Assembly (NCBI GenBank): GCA_013127575.1
Contig: CP053418.1
Span: forward strand, 372,001-436,000
From: Ramlibacter terrae
GTDB lineage: Bacteria; Pseudomonadota; Gammaproteobacteria; Burkholderiales; Burkholderiaceae_C
Length of the DNA: 64,000 bases
Direction: 5' to 3'
Below are positions 41,268-52,329 of the stretch, in pieces (the stretch's first letter is position 1; the number at the start of each line of letters is the position of its first letter). The notes beneath the pieces were generated by a model, which was not told where the DNA came from, did no database searches, and saw only the letters and a list, made by a program, of their open reading frames with translations. Made by a program: the position numbers and the translations under genes.

Positions 41268-42028
41268 CTACACAGCAGCCCCCTCCACGAACACCTTCAG
41301 TTCCCCCGCGCCGAACTGCGTCCACGCTTCGTTCACCGTCAGCGGCGCGGTGACGACGACGGCGACGCGGTCCTGCGGCGAGGTGTGCTGCGCGAAGTCC
41401 ACGCTCAGGTCTTCGTCCGCCGGTGCGCATGCGTGAACGGGTGCTTGCGTTCCACGTACCAGAGGTTGGTGGAGCAGTGCGCCCACAGCGCCTCGCCGTT
41501 CGACATCAGGAAGTTGAAGGTGCCGTGCTTCGCGATCTGCGGCACCAGCTCGCGCAGCGTCAGCGTCAGTTCCTCCACGCTCGGCACGCCCGCATGCGAC
41601 TTCCACATCTCCTGCAGCAGCCAGCAGAAGGCGCGCTCGCTGTCGGTGTTGCCCACCGGGCGGAAGCTCGCGTGCAGGCGCGGGTGGAAATCCTTCAGGT
41701 CGCCGTTGTGGGCGAACACCCAGTAGCGGCCCCACAGCTCCCGCACGAACGGGTGGCAGTTCTGCAGCGCGATCTCGCCCTGCGTCGCCTTGCGGATGTG
41801 CGCGACGACGTTCTGGCTCTTGATCGGGTAGCGGCGGATCAGCTCGGCGACGGGTGAACTGCAGGCCGGTTGGTGGTCGACGAAGTGCCGCAGCCCCCGG
41901 CCTTCGAAGAAGGCGATGCCCCAGCCGTCGGCGTGGTGGTCGGTGTTGCCGCCGCGCTGGGCAAAGCCCGCGAAGCTGAACGTGACGTCCGTCGGCGTGT
42001 TGCAGTTCATCCCCAGCAGTTGGCACAT
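41268..42028 (-). CDS. Class II glutamine amidotransferase
   Basis: About 253 residues. N-terminal nucleophile family with the catalytic cysteine at position 2 (MCQLLGMNCNTPTDVTFSF), then GWGIAFFEG, HIRKATQG and FAHNGDL. Similar to YafJ/EgtC-like proteins; the amide acceptor is unknown. The frame changes near 41,420 (CACCTGGCG read CACCGGCG). A minus-strand AATAAT lies five bases before the ATG, possibly another leaderless start. Confidence 0.85.
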
Positions 42029-42034
42029 GACCCA

Positions 42035-43499
42035 TTATTCGGCAGCCGCCGCCTTCCGTGGGGATGCGCGCAGCTGCCATGCCGCGACGATGGCCAGGCC
42101 GCAGATCGCTGCCAGCATCAGGAAGCTTTCGTTGAAGGCCGCCAGCCGCGCCACGCTGCTGGGCCCGCGCGTGAGCACGTCGCCGTGCGCCGCCACGCGC
42201 CACTCCAGCACGATGGCGCACAGGCTCACGCCGGCGGCGCCGCCCAGCATGCGCACGAAGTTGATGACGCTCGCACCCTGCGGGATCAGCGCCTTGTCCA
42301 GCGGCCGCATCGCGCCGAGGTTCAGCGATGGCAGGATGAAGCCGAGGCCGATGCGGCCGATGATCGCCAGCACCATCAGCACCCAGATGCCGGTCTGCAG
42401 CTTGATCACGGGGACGAACGCGAAGGAGGCCGTGATCAGCGCCAGGCCGGTGCAGACCATCACGTAGGTCGGCAGCCGGTCGGTGAGGCGTCCCGCGATG
42501 CCGATTGTGATCGCCAGCACGATGCCCGAGGGCAGCAGGATGGTGCCGACGTGCGAGGCCGGCAAAGACAAGCCCAGCTGCATGTACACCGGCAGCAGGT
42601 AGGTCGACCCGAACAGCGCGATGCCGTAGATGAAGGCGACCAGGCTGCCGAAGGCGAAGCTGCGGTAGCCGAACACGCGCAGGTCGAGCAGGCCATGCGG
42701 CCGGTGCGCTGCGCCCGCCGCAGCCAGGCGACCAAGGCGCCGAACGCTGCCGCGGCGGCCAGCAGCAGGCCGCCGGCGAGCAGCGGGTCGCCGCCCCGCA
42801 CTTCGAGCAGCCCGTTGAGGAGGCAGAGCGTGCCGGTCGCGCCGAGGGCGAGCCCCAGCCAGTCGAGGCTGGCGCCGCGCAGCGCCGCGTTGCCGCCGGG
42901 CGCGGTGGTCGGCACGTAGCGGTAGGCGAGCCAGAGCGAGAGCAGGCAGAAGGGCACGACCATGAAGAAGATCGACCGCCAGCCCCACAGGTCGACCAGC
43001 ACGCCGCCGATGCTGGGGCCGAGCGCCGGGGCCAGCACCACGCCCATGCCGAACAGCCCGCTGGCGCGCCCTTGCTCGTGCGGTTCGAAGGCGCGCAGCA
43101 TGATGATCGCGGGGATCGGCTGCACGATGCCCGCCGCCAGCCCTTCGGCGACCCGCGCCGCCATCACGATCGGGAAGTGCGCGGCCAGGCCGCCCGTGAT
43201 GCCGCCGGCCATCAGCAGCAGCATGGTGCCCACATACGTCCTCCGGTAGCCGAAGCGCGCCAGCAGCCACGGCGTGGTCAGCATCGAGACGGTCATGGCC
43301 ACCATGAAGCCGGAGCTCACCCACTGCGCGCGCCCTGGCTCAGCGTGAAGTGGTGGCTGAGGTCGGGGATCGCGACGTTGACCACGGTCGACGACATGAT
43401 GGAAGCCATCACGCCGACCATCACGGAGATGAGCAGCAGCCAGCGATAGCGTGGCCCGTGCCGCGCGCTCAGGGCGGCGAGCGTGCTGCCGTCGCTCAC
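42035..43499 (-). CDS. MFS drug efflux transporter, DHA2 (EmrB/QacA) family
   Basis: About 488 residues with about fourteen membrane helices. VGVMASIMSSTVVNVAIPDL is the motif that defines the family, followed by LLARFGYRRTYVGTMLLL and GLFGMGVVLAPALGPSIGG. Exports lipophilic compounds with proton antiport; no membrane-fusion partner is adjacent. GTG start overlapping the preceding gene's stop. Frame changes near 43,333 (in CCAGGG) and 42,701 (CCAGG read CCGG). Ends LRASPRKAAAAE. Confidence 0.88.
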
Positions 43500-43724
43500 G
43501 TGTTCGCGGCCCGCGCGCAGGCGGCGCAGATGCAGGCCTTGTCGCGGGCCGGCGCGGGCACGCGGGCGAGCAGGTCGGCGTTGAAATCGACCTGCGTGCA
43601 CCAGCAGGCCTCCTGCTTGACGCCGGTCGCGCGCTCCACTTCCATGGCGCACTGGTTGCGCGTGCCGCACAGCGGGCACGCGGCGGGATCGAACAAACAG
43701 GGTGGAGTCGGCGGGCGCGGGCAC
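43496..43724 (-). CDS. Cysteine-rich CWC family small protein
   Basis: About 75 residues with CPLCGTRNQCAMEVERATG, CWCTQVDFNADLLARVPAPA and CICAACARAANT: eight cysteines in the spacing of the CWC family, likely a zinc-binding or redox protein of unknown role. The most plausible start is the GTG at 43,724 (VPAPADSTL), requiring one extra base near 43,695. It overlaps the MFS gene by four bases and follows the DUF1631 gene by 13, so the three appear co-transcribed. Confidence 0.72.
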
Positions 43725-43737
43725 GCCGCCAGTGTAG

Positions 43738-46167
43738 TCAGGCCGCGAGCGCACGGGGCCGCTCGCGCCGCCGCGACAGCTGCTCGAGCGCGCGCGGCAC
43801 CACGTCGCCGGCGTCCACCGGCCGCAGCAGGCGGTCGCGCACCAGCCTTTCGAGGCTGCGCCGCGTCATCGAATGCGGGCGCCCGCCGCTGCTGACGAAC
43901 ATGAAGAGGGTGGCGCGGCCGCTCACCCGGTGAGGTTGGCGCGGCGCCACTCCTTGCGCGAATACAGGTCGACCCAGCTGCCCCTGGTGCAGGCCGCCGA
44001 CCAGCACGGCGACGTCGCCTTCGTCGAGCGGCGCTTCCTCGGCAGCCTGGACGGTGTCGGCTTCCGCATCGCTCGCCTGCGGCGACTCGTCGGCCAGCGG
44101 CGCGGGCGCGCTGGGCATCGTGTCGAGGAAGCCGGCGGCGTCGAGTTCCTCGCGCGCCATCCACGGTTCGCCGCGGTCGCGCTTGGGCTGCTGGCGCTCG
44201 GTGGCCATCAGGGCCGGGTCGACCTCCAGCTCGGCGGGCATGCTGTCGCTGGCGTGGCGCTGCTTGGCGCGCAGCTTCAGCACCGGCCGGTGCAGCTTCT
44301 CGAGCGCGGTGAAGAAGGTGCCGTTGTCCTGCGGATCCTGTCCCACGGGGGGGCCGCCGCGCAGCCGCTCCAGCATCTTCGGGATGGTGGCGATCAGCTT
44401 GGCGGGATTGCGCAGCGTCTGCTCGCGCTTGACGCTCCACAGCAGGTCGGTGATGACCGAGCTCCAGCCGCCCGGGTCGATCTGCCGCTGCGTGTCGGTG
44501 AGCCGGGCGTGGGCCATCACCAGCGCCCACGGTCCGTAGAGGAAGTCCTGCACCACCGCGGGCACGCCGTCGAGGTCGGAGCGCTGGCTCAGCGTCCGGC
44601 GATCTGCGCCGCTTCGGCGTCGCGCGCCTCGGCGAAGTACATCGCGTCGACCGCGACCTGGCGGCCGGGCGCCTCGAGTGCGTCCTGCTCCTCCCACTGC
44701 GCCTCGAGGCCGCGCAGCGCCTCGGCGAAAGGCGACTCGTCCTCGACGGCCGCTTCGTTGAGCGACTGGAAGGCGGAGCGCACGCCGCTGTGGAAACCGT
44801 GGAAGTCGCCCGCGAATTCGTCGTTGTACTTGAAGCTGCGCTCGGCCACCCGCTCCACCAGCCGGCGGCCGGCGTGGTCGTGCTGGCTGAAGAAGCGCGG
44901 CGCCACCGGGGGCAGGCGCAGCAGCGCGGGCTCCAGCGCCACGATGGCTTCGCGCACGGGCGCCAGCAGGCGCGGGTCGCGCGCCACCTGGTCGACCAGC
45001 TTGCGCACGACCCTCCCAGGCCGAGCACTGGCCGACCTGGCGGGCTTCCTTCTTGAGCTGCGCGCGGACCAGCGAGCGCTCGCGCGGCGCGCCCCAGCGG
45101 CCCCACGCGGCCTCGTCGAGGGCGCTGGTCGTGCCGACCGGACGGTGCGGCCGGGCAACGGGCGGCAGCTCGCGGTACTGCAGGGCGGCGGACGGATCGT
45201 AGGGCGCGCTGTCTTCGGCGCCCGCGGCGATGGCGGCGAGTTGCTGGTCGACCTGCGCGTAGTAGGCCGGGGCCAGGCCCCGGCTGGAGGGCTGTGTGCG
45301 GGCGAACAGGAAATGCTGGAACAGCTCGTCGCCGAGTTCGTAGTGCGAGAGGTCGGCCCACGTGGAGCCGCCCAGCATGGGACCGGGGGATTGCCGCCCC
45401 GGCCGCCGCCAGCGCCGCCACGGCCACCGCCCGCACCCATCGGCTGGCCGCCGCCCCCTTCCGCGTTGGCCGAAGCGGCCGTGCCGCCTTCGCCGTTCTT
45501 CGGCTGCGCGGGCGCGACCGGTGCGGGCACCGATGCGACGGGCAGGACGCGGTAGCTGGCGGCCTGCAAATCCGCGTTCTCCAGCAGTTCGAGGGCGCGC
45601 CGGTAGAGCGTTTCGAGTTCGATGGCGATGGGCGTGGCCAGTGCCGCGTCCAGATGCCGGGCCATTGCGGCTGCGCGTCCGGCTGCATCAGCGTGCGCAG
45701 CGACTGCGCGAACACTTCGGGCCGCAGCGGATTGCGCTCCGGCTGCACTGTAGCCAGGCCCAGCGCCGAACTCATGAGGGCGTTGAGTTCGTTCAGCGGC
45801 TGCTCCAGGCGAGGCCCGAGCAGCTGGGTCATGCGCGCCGATTCCAGCGACTGCATCAGCGAGTCGTCGTCCAGCAGCGTCAGCGTGGCGGCGCGCGGTT
45901 GCACCTTGACCGCTTCGGGTTCCGCCGGCTCGGCCTGCATCGCCGCGCGCAGCAGCGACGGGTAACGCTGCGCCCAGTCGGAGCGCCGCTGGACCGGGGC
46001 CAGCCAGGCGTCGGCGAACTCCTGCCGGCGCGTGGAGATGGTGGACTCGCGTTCGGCCTGCTGCAGGCTTTCGACGGCCGCATCGACCGCGCGCTCGACC
46101 AGCGCCGGCGCCGTGGCGGCGGCCGGTCGAGGCAGAGGCGGGCGGTAGGTGGAAAGGACGTGGCCAT
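43738..46167 (-). CDS. DUF1631 domain-containing protein
   Basis: About 810 residues. Recognised by blocks such as DDDSLMQSLESARMTQLLGP, LSHYELGDELFQHFLFARTQ, VVQDFLYGPWALVMAHARL and the C-terminal TLFMFVSSGGRPHSMTRRS. Large cytosolic protein of unknown function widespread in Burkholderiales and Pseudomonas. At least seven frame changes: near 46,124, 45,665, 45,385, 45,013-45,030, 44,597, 43,984 (extra G at CCAGG) and 43,928; most restore CCWGG. A glycine-rich linker (GGRGGAGGGRGG) lies around 45,400. Confidence 0.8.
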
Positions 46168-46283
46168 GGCTTGCAAGGCCAGTCTAGAGAGCGCGGACCC
46201 CCGTGGCTGATGCATACGTCACGCGGCGACGCCATGTGACATCTGTTACGCGGCCGATCGCGTCGAACGGTCGGCCGCGCCGG

Positions 46284-48480
46284 TCAGGCGGACCGGGCGC
46301 TTTTCACCTTTTGCCGCCACGCATGGAGCAGCGGTTCGGTGTAACCCGAAGGTTGTTCCTTGCCCTTGAACACGAGGTCCAGCGCGGCCCGGTAGGCGCA
46401 GGAGGTTTCCCGGTTTCCGGCCATCGGCTGGTACAGCGGATCGCCCGCGTTCTGCTTGTCGACCACCGCCGCCATGCGCTGGAAGGTCTCCATGACCTGT
46501 TCCTTCGTCACCACACCATGGTGCAGCCAGTTGGCGATGTGCTGGCTGGAAATGCGCAGCGTGGCGCGGTCTTCCATCAGGCCGACGTTGTGGATGTCGG
46601 GCACCTTCGAGCAGCCGACGCCCTGGTCGATCCAGCGCACCACGTAGCCGAGGATGCCCTGCACGTTGTTGTCCAGCTCCTGCTGGCGCTCGGCCGCCGA
46701 CCACTTCGCCTCGGCCACCACCGGGATCTGCAGCAGGCCGCCGAGCAGGTTGTCGCGCTCGGCTTCGGCGTGGGTCTTCTCCAGCTCCTTCTGCACGCCG
46801 AACACGTCGACCTGCAGGTAGTGCAGCGCGTGCAGCGTGGCGGCGGTGGGCGAGGGAACCCACGCGGTGTTGGCGCCCGCCTTCGGGTGGCCGATCTTCT
46901 GTTCGAGCATCGCGGCCATCAGGTCGGGCATGGCCCACATGCCCTTGCCGATCTGGGCGCGACCGCGCAGGCCGCAGCCGAGGCCGACCAGCACGTTGCT
47001 CTTCTCGTAGGCCCGGATCCAGGCGCTGGACTTCATGTCGCCCTTGCGCATCATCGGCCCCGCCAGCATGGCGGTGTGCATCTCGTCGCCGGTGCGGTCG
47101 AGGAAGCCGGTGTTGATGAACGCCACGCGCGCCGCTGCTTCGGCGATGCAGGGCCGGAGGTTGACGCTGGTGCGGCGCTCCTCGTCCATGATGCCCAGCT
47201 TGACGGTGTTGGCCGGCAGCCCGAGCAGCTGCTCGACGCGCGCGAACAGCTCCGAGGCGAAGGCCACTTCCTGCGGCCCGTGCATCTTCGGCTTGACGAT
47301 GTAGACCGAGCCGGTGCGCGAGTTGCGGATGCCGTTGGCGCCCTTGCCCCGGAGGTCGTGCAGCGCAATCGCGGTCGTGATGACCGCGTCGAGGATGCCT
47401 TCCGGAATCTCCTTGCCGCCGTCCCACAGGATCGCCGGGTTCGTCATGAGGTGGCCCACGTTGCGCAGGAACAGCAGCGAACGGCCATGCAGCCGCACTT
47501 CGCCGCCGTCGGCGCCGGTGTAGACGCGATCCGGGTTCAGGCCGCGCGTGAAGCTCTTGCCGCCCTTGGCGACCTGCTCGGTCAGCGTGCCCTTCAGGAT
47601 GCCCAGCCAGTTGCTGTACGCCAGCAGCTTGTCCTCGGCGTCGACGGCCGCGATGGAGTCTTCCAGGTCGAGGATGGTCGACAGCGCGGCTTGACCACCA
47701 CGTCCGCCACGCCCGCCGCGTCGGTGCGGCCGATGGAGTGCGCGCGGTCGATGATGACGTCGAGGTGCAGGCCGTTGTGCTTCAGCAGCACCGATGAAGG
47801 CGCGCTCGCTTCGCCGCGGTAGCCGACGAACTGCGCCGGATCCTTCGGGCCGCTGGACGCGCCGCCCTTGAGCGCCACCACCAGCTTGCCGCCCTGCACC
47901 TGGTAGGCCGTGGCGTCGGCATGCGAACCGCTCTCGAGCGGCACGGCCTGGTCCAAGACCTGGCGCGCGTAGGCGATCACCTTCTCGCCGCGCACCTCGT
48001 TGTAGCCCGGGCCCTTGTCGGCGCCGCCGGTTTCGGGAATCGCGTCGGTGCCGTACAGCGCGTCGTACAGCGAGCCCCAGCGCGCGTTGGCGGCGTTCAG
48101 CGCGTAGCGGGCGTTGAGGATCGGCACCACCAGCTGCGGGCCGGCCTGGCGCGCCAGTTCGTCGTCGACGTTCTCGGTCGTGGCCTTGGCGCCTTTCGGC
48201 TCCGGCACCGGGTAGCCGATCTTCTCGAGGAAGCCACGGTAGGCCGCCATGTCGGCGATCGGGCCGGGGTGGGCCTGGTGCCACTGGTCCATCTCCGCCT
48301 GCAACCGATCGCGCTCGGCCAGCAGCGCGGCGTTCTTGGGCGCCAGGTCGCGCACGATGGCGTCGAAGCCCTGCCAGAAGCGGGCGCCGTCGACGCCGGT
48401 GCCGGGCAGCACCTGTTCGTCGACGAAGCGCTTCAGGGCGCTGTCCACCCGAGTCCGTGGATGGTCGTGCGGCTGGTCAT
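46284..48480 (-). CDS. glcB: Malate synthase G
   Basis: About 730 residues, the long monomeric type. Condenses glyoxylate with acetyl-CoA. Signature blocks include [60 protein letters not shown] and the C-terminal [17 protein letters not shown]. The start is [10 protein letters not shown] with GGAGGAAC as ribosome binding site. Frame changes near 48,451 (CGGGTGGAC, one C short) and 47,690 (AAGGCC read AAGCC) are outside CCWGG. No isocitrate lyase in the window. Confidence 0.94.
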
Positions 48481-48505
48481 GGGGATGTTCCTCCGTGGGC
48501 AGGGT

Positions 48506-49182
48506 TCAATGGAAAAAGGAGAGCACGTCGCGCAGGGTCGCGCCGGTGCGTGTCGGTTGCGTGTCGAGTTCCTCGAACGGCAGCTGGTAGCGGTTGACCC
48601 ACAGCGTGCGGTAGCCGAACCGGTGGCGGCCAGCGCGTCCCAGGCGTTGCAGCTGACGAACAGGATCTGTTGCGCGGGCAGGCCGGTCGCCTGCGGACCG
48701 AGGCGGTAGGCGTCCGGATGCGTCTTGTACTTGCGGATGCTGTCGACGCTGAGCACGTGGTCGAGCAGGCCTTCGAGGCCGGCGCTGCGCACCGCCACGC
48801 CCAGCATCGCCGGGTCGCCGTTGCTCAGGATGCCGGTGGCGATGCCGCGGTCCTTCAGCGCCTGCAGCACCTCGCGGTTCTCGGGGAACGCGGAGAGGTG
48901 CCGGTACTGGTTCATCAGGCGCTGTTCGGCCTCGTCGCCCAGCGGCAGCGCGAGCCGCTTGCAGGCGTAGCGCAGGCCGGCGCGGGTCAGGTCCCAGAAC
49001 GGCCGGTAGTGCGCGCCGTCGTCGCTGGTGGTGACCAGCCGCGTGTATTCGATCTGCTTGTCGCGCCAGAGGACGGCCAGCGCGCGGCCCTGGCCCGGGA
49101 ACAGTTGTTCCGCGAGCAGGCCCACGCTGTACACGTCGAACAGCGTTCCATAGGCATCGAAGAGGACGGCCTTGGGCTCCAT
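48506..49182 (-). CDS. Haloacid dehalogenase type II
   Basis: About 225 residues. HAD core with nucleophile FDAYGTLFDVYSV, second motif LSNGDPAML and lysine in SIRKYKTHPDAYRLG. Type II L-2-haloacid dehalogenases hydrolyse 2-chloro acids to D-hydroxy acids; some members are phosphatases. Frame change near 48,621 (ACCTGGTTC read ACCGGTTC). Upstream of malate synthase by 25 bases: removing halogen from chloroacetate gives glycolate, one step from glyoxylate, so co-expression would make sense (inference). Confidence 0.85.
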
Positions 49183-49188
49183 GCCAGC

Positions 49189-49194
49189 ACTGTA
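49189..49194 (-). promoter_or_regulatory. -10-like box abutting the HAD gene start
   Basis: On the minus strand TACAGT, six bases (GCTGGC), then the ATG of the dehalogenase: the same spacing as at tcuA, leuS, holA, proA and argS. Confidence 0.42.
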
Positions 49195-49257
49195 TTCGGA
49201 ACCAGTGCAAACATTAAGAGCTGGGGCGGGCAGTATCTGTGACCGGATGCGCCTAAT

Positions 49258-49323
49258 CGTCGTTCCCGCGCAGGCGGGAACGAACGGCGCCCTGGATCCC
49301 CGCCTTCGCGGGGATGACGACGC
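49258..49323. repeat. Intergenic palindromic repeat, double hairpin
   Basis: CGTCGTTCCCGCGCAGGCGGGAACG and GGATCCCCGCCTTCGCGGGG-ATGACGACG form two hairpins whose outer ends (CGTCGT, ACGACG) also pair. It has the same architecture as the element at 6,191 and fills the gap between the amidohydrolase stop and the HAD promoter. Confidence 0.65.
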
Positions 49324-50304
49324 TCAGAACCCGAACACCCGCATCGCATTCGCTCCGCGGATCGCATTCATTTGCTGTTCCGGCAACTTCGCCGTGTTGG
49401 CGAAGGCGCCTTTCGTGTCGTGCACCCAGTGCGGCCAGTCGGTGCCGAACATCACCTGCGTCTCGCCGACCACCGAGACGAGGTACTGCAGCGCGCCCAG
49501 GTTGTAGGTGATGCTGTCGTAGTAGATGTGGCGCAGGTAGTCGGTGGGCTTGCGCTTCATCTGGCGGCGCGAGGCCAGTTCGACTTCGTCGCCCTTCTCG
49601 AAGCGGCCGACCGGGTAGGGCAGGGTGCCGCCGCCGTGCGAGGCGATGATCTTCAGGTCGGGGTACCGGTCGAAGAAGCCCTCGAAGATCATCCGCGTGA
49701 TCGCCAGCGTGGTGTCGAACATGAAGCCGACCGACCAGCTCAGGTCGAACTTGGTCATGTCCATCAGGTCCACGCCCGGCGGGTCGGTCGGGTGCACCAG
49801 CACCGGCAGCTTGCGCTTGTCGATCTCCGCCCAGACCGGCGCGAACATCGGGTCGGTGAGGCTCTTGCCCGAGACGTTGGCCAGCACCATCACGCCGACC
49901 GCGCCCTTGGCGCAGGAGCGCTCCAGTTCCTCGATGGCGCGCTGCGGGTACTCCCCGGGGCAGCGAAGTGAACCAGCGGATGCGGTCCGGAAAGCGCGAT
50001 TGCGCGTCGGCCACGTTGTCGTTGGCTTCGACGGCGGCGCGCACGCTGACTTCCTCGCCGCCCCAGTACACGTTCGGGCAGGTCAGCGAGACGACCGAGA
50101 TGTCGATGCCGGCCTGGTCCATGTGCTGGATGCGCAGGTCCCAGTCGAAGTGGCCCTTCTGCGGGATCACCACCGGCGTGTTGCCGCGGAAGATCTCGCG
50201 CTGGCCGTCGGGGCGCACCGGATGTTGTAGTTGCCGCCTTCCTTCTGCAGGAGTTCGAGCCACTGCGTGGTGAACATGTGGGTGTGGACGTCGATCACGG
50301 GCAT
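49324..50304 (-). CDS. Amidohydrolase family protein, ACMSD-like
   Basis: About 326 residues. Metal ligands HTH in VIDVHTHMFTTQWLE at the start, histidines in VLVHPTDPPG and IASHGGGTLPYPVGRFEKG, and the catalytic aspartate in MFGTDWPHWVHD. Resembles aminocarboxymuconate-semialdehyde decarboxylase and gamma-resorcylate decarboxylase, i.e. non-oxidative decarboxylation or ring hydrolysis of aromatic acids. Frame changes near 50,220 (ATCCAGGTG read ATCCGGTG) and 49,958. Divergent from a TctC-type gene 113 bases away, a typical aromatic-acid module. Confidence 0.82.
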
Positions 50305-50417
50305 GGCGTACTTCCTTGTCTCGGGGATGTTTATTGGGGTGCGACCGGATGGTGGCATGCTAACCGGGCGGCCAGAATGGTAAGGGATCGCACCCCTTAC
50401 CCGACGGAGACAAACCC

Positions 50418-51366
50418 ATGAAACGCCGCCAATTCGCCGCCTTCGCGGCCGCCTCGCTCGCCGCCCCGGCGGTGCTCGCGCAGGACCGCACCACCCGCAT
50501 CTGGGTGGGCTTCCCGCCCGGCGGCTCGGCCGACGTCATCGCCCGCCTGCTGGCGGACAAGCTGAAGACCTCGCTCGGCGGCAACGTCATCGTCGAGAAC
50601 AAGCCGGGCGCCGCCGGCCGCCTGGTGCTGGGCGAACTCAAGCGCATGGCGCCGGACGGCCTGAACCTGGTGCTGTCGCCCAGCGGCGCCATGGTGATCG
50701 CGCCCTGGCTTTACACGCTGAACTACGACCCGATCAAGGACTTCACGCCCGTGTCGCGGCTGGTCACCTTCGACTTCGCCGTCACCGCCGGCCCCGGCGC
50801 GCCGGCGGGCGACCTGAAGACGGTGCTGGCCGGATGAAGGCCAACCCGGCCAAGGCGAGCTACGGCACCTCGGGCGCGGGCACGGTGCCGCACTTCGCCG
50901 GCCTGCTGCTGAGCCGGGCGGCCGGCGTGCCGCTGACGCACGTCGCCTACCGCGGCGGCGCGCCGGCGGCCCAGATTTGATCGGCGGCCAGATCCCGCTG
51001 ATGGTCGACACGGCGTCCGAGACCATCGAGCACCACAAGGCCGGCAAGGTCCGCATCCTGGCGGTGACGGGCGAACAGCGCAATCGCGCGCTGCCCGACG
51101 TGCCCACGCTGCGCGAGCAGGGCATCAATGCTTCGGCCGACGCCTTCTTCGGCCTCTACGGCCCGCCCGGCATGGCCGCGGACGTGGTGGCGAAGATCGA
51201 CCGCGCGGTGGCCGACGCGATGAAGGACCCGGCGCTGCAGGAGCGCGTCTACGGCTTCGGGCTGGTGCCGAACCACGCGGCCGGCCCGCAGCTCGGCGCC
51301 ACGCAGGCCGAGCACCTGAAGAAGTGGGAGACGCCGATCAAGTCGTCGGGGTTCAAGGCGGAATAA
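50418..51366 (+). CDS. Tripartite tricarboxylate transporter substrate-binding protein (Bug family)
   Basis: About 317 residues with a twin-arginine-like start (MKRRQFAAFAAASLAAPAVL, cleavage near LAQDR), then RIWVGFPPGGSADVIARLLA and VENKPGAAGRLVLGEL. Second orphan Bug protein of the window, again without TctA or TctB. Frame changes near 50,831 (GCCTGGATG read GCCGGATG) and 50,973 (CCAGGAT read CCAGAT). Probably binds the aromatic or carboxylic substrate of the divergent amidohydrolase. Confidence 0.87.
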
Positions 51367-51413
51367 GGGGCGCCGCGGGGGTGCGCGAAGGCGATGCGCA
51401 TAATCCCCGCGCG

Positions 51414-52329
51414 ATGGACAAACTCAAGCAGCTGGAATCCTTCGTCTCGGTCGCCACCAAGGGCAGCCTGACGGCGGCGGCGCGCGCGGAAGGCGTGGCG
51501 CCGGCCATCATGGGCCGGCGGCTCGATGCGCTGGAGGAGCGGCTGGGCGTCAAGCTGCTGGTGCGCACCACCCGCCGCATCTCGCTCACGCACGAAGGCA
51601 GCGCCTTCCTCGGAGGACTGCCAGCGCCTGCTGGCGGACCTGTCGAACGCCGAAGCCAGCGTCAGCGCGGGGGCGTCAAGGCCAGCGGGCACCTGCGCAT
51701 CACGGCGCCGGCCGGTTTCGGCCGCCGCCACGTGGCGCCGCTGGTGCCGCGCTTTCGCGAACTGCACACCGACGTCACGATCTCGCTGAACCTGAGCGAC
51801 CGCGTGGTCGACCTCGCGGCCGAAGGCTTCGACTGCGCGGTGCGCGTCGGCGATTTCCCCGATTCCTCGCTGGTGAGCGTGCGCCTGGCCGACAACCGCC
51901 GCATGTGCGTGGCCGCGCCAGCGTACCTGAAGCGGCACGGCACGCCTTCGCATCCGAACGACCGGCCAAGCACGATTGCCTCACGCTCTCCAGCGACGCG
52001 TCGCAGACGCGCGGCTGGGCGTTCTCCTTGCCCGAAGGCGAGCTGGTCCACATCCGCCCGGCGGGCCCGCTCGATTGTTCCGACGGCCGGGTGCTGCACG
52101 ACTGGTGCGTGCAGGGCCACGGCGTGGCTGGCGCAGCACCCGGGAGGTGGAGCACGACATCGCCGCCGGCCGGCTGGTGGAAGTGCTCGCCGGCTTCGCC
52201 GCGCCTCCCAACGGCATCTACGCGGTCTTTCCGCAGCGCAAGCACCTGCCCCTGCGGGTGCGGCTGTGGATCGACTTCCTGAAACACCACTACGCCCAGC
52301 CCCATTTCTGGATGGCGCCCGCCCCATGA
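51414..52329 (+). CDS. LysR-family transcriptional regulator
   Basis: About 305 residues. Helix-turn-helix MDKLKQLESFVSVATKGSLT-AAARAEGVAPAIMGRRLDAL, effector domain with RITAPAGFGRRHVAPLVPRF and LSLNLSDRVVDLAAEGFDCA-type elements. Frame changes near 51,611 (CCTGG read CCTCGG, inserted C), 51,671 (G run one short), 51,964 and 52,128 (CCTGG). Member of the group that controls small oxidoreductase or transport genes. CATAAT lies nine bases before the ATG. Overlaps the next gene by four bases. Confidence 0.85.
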
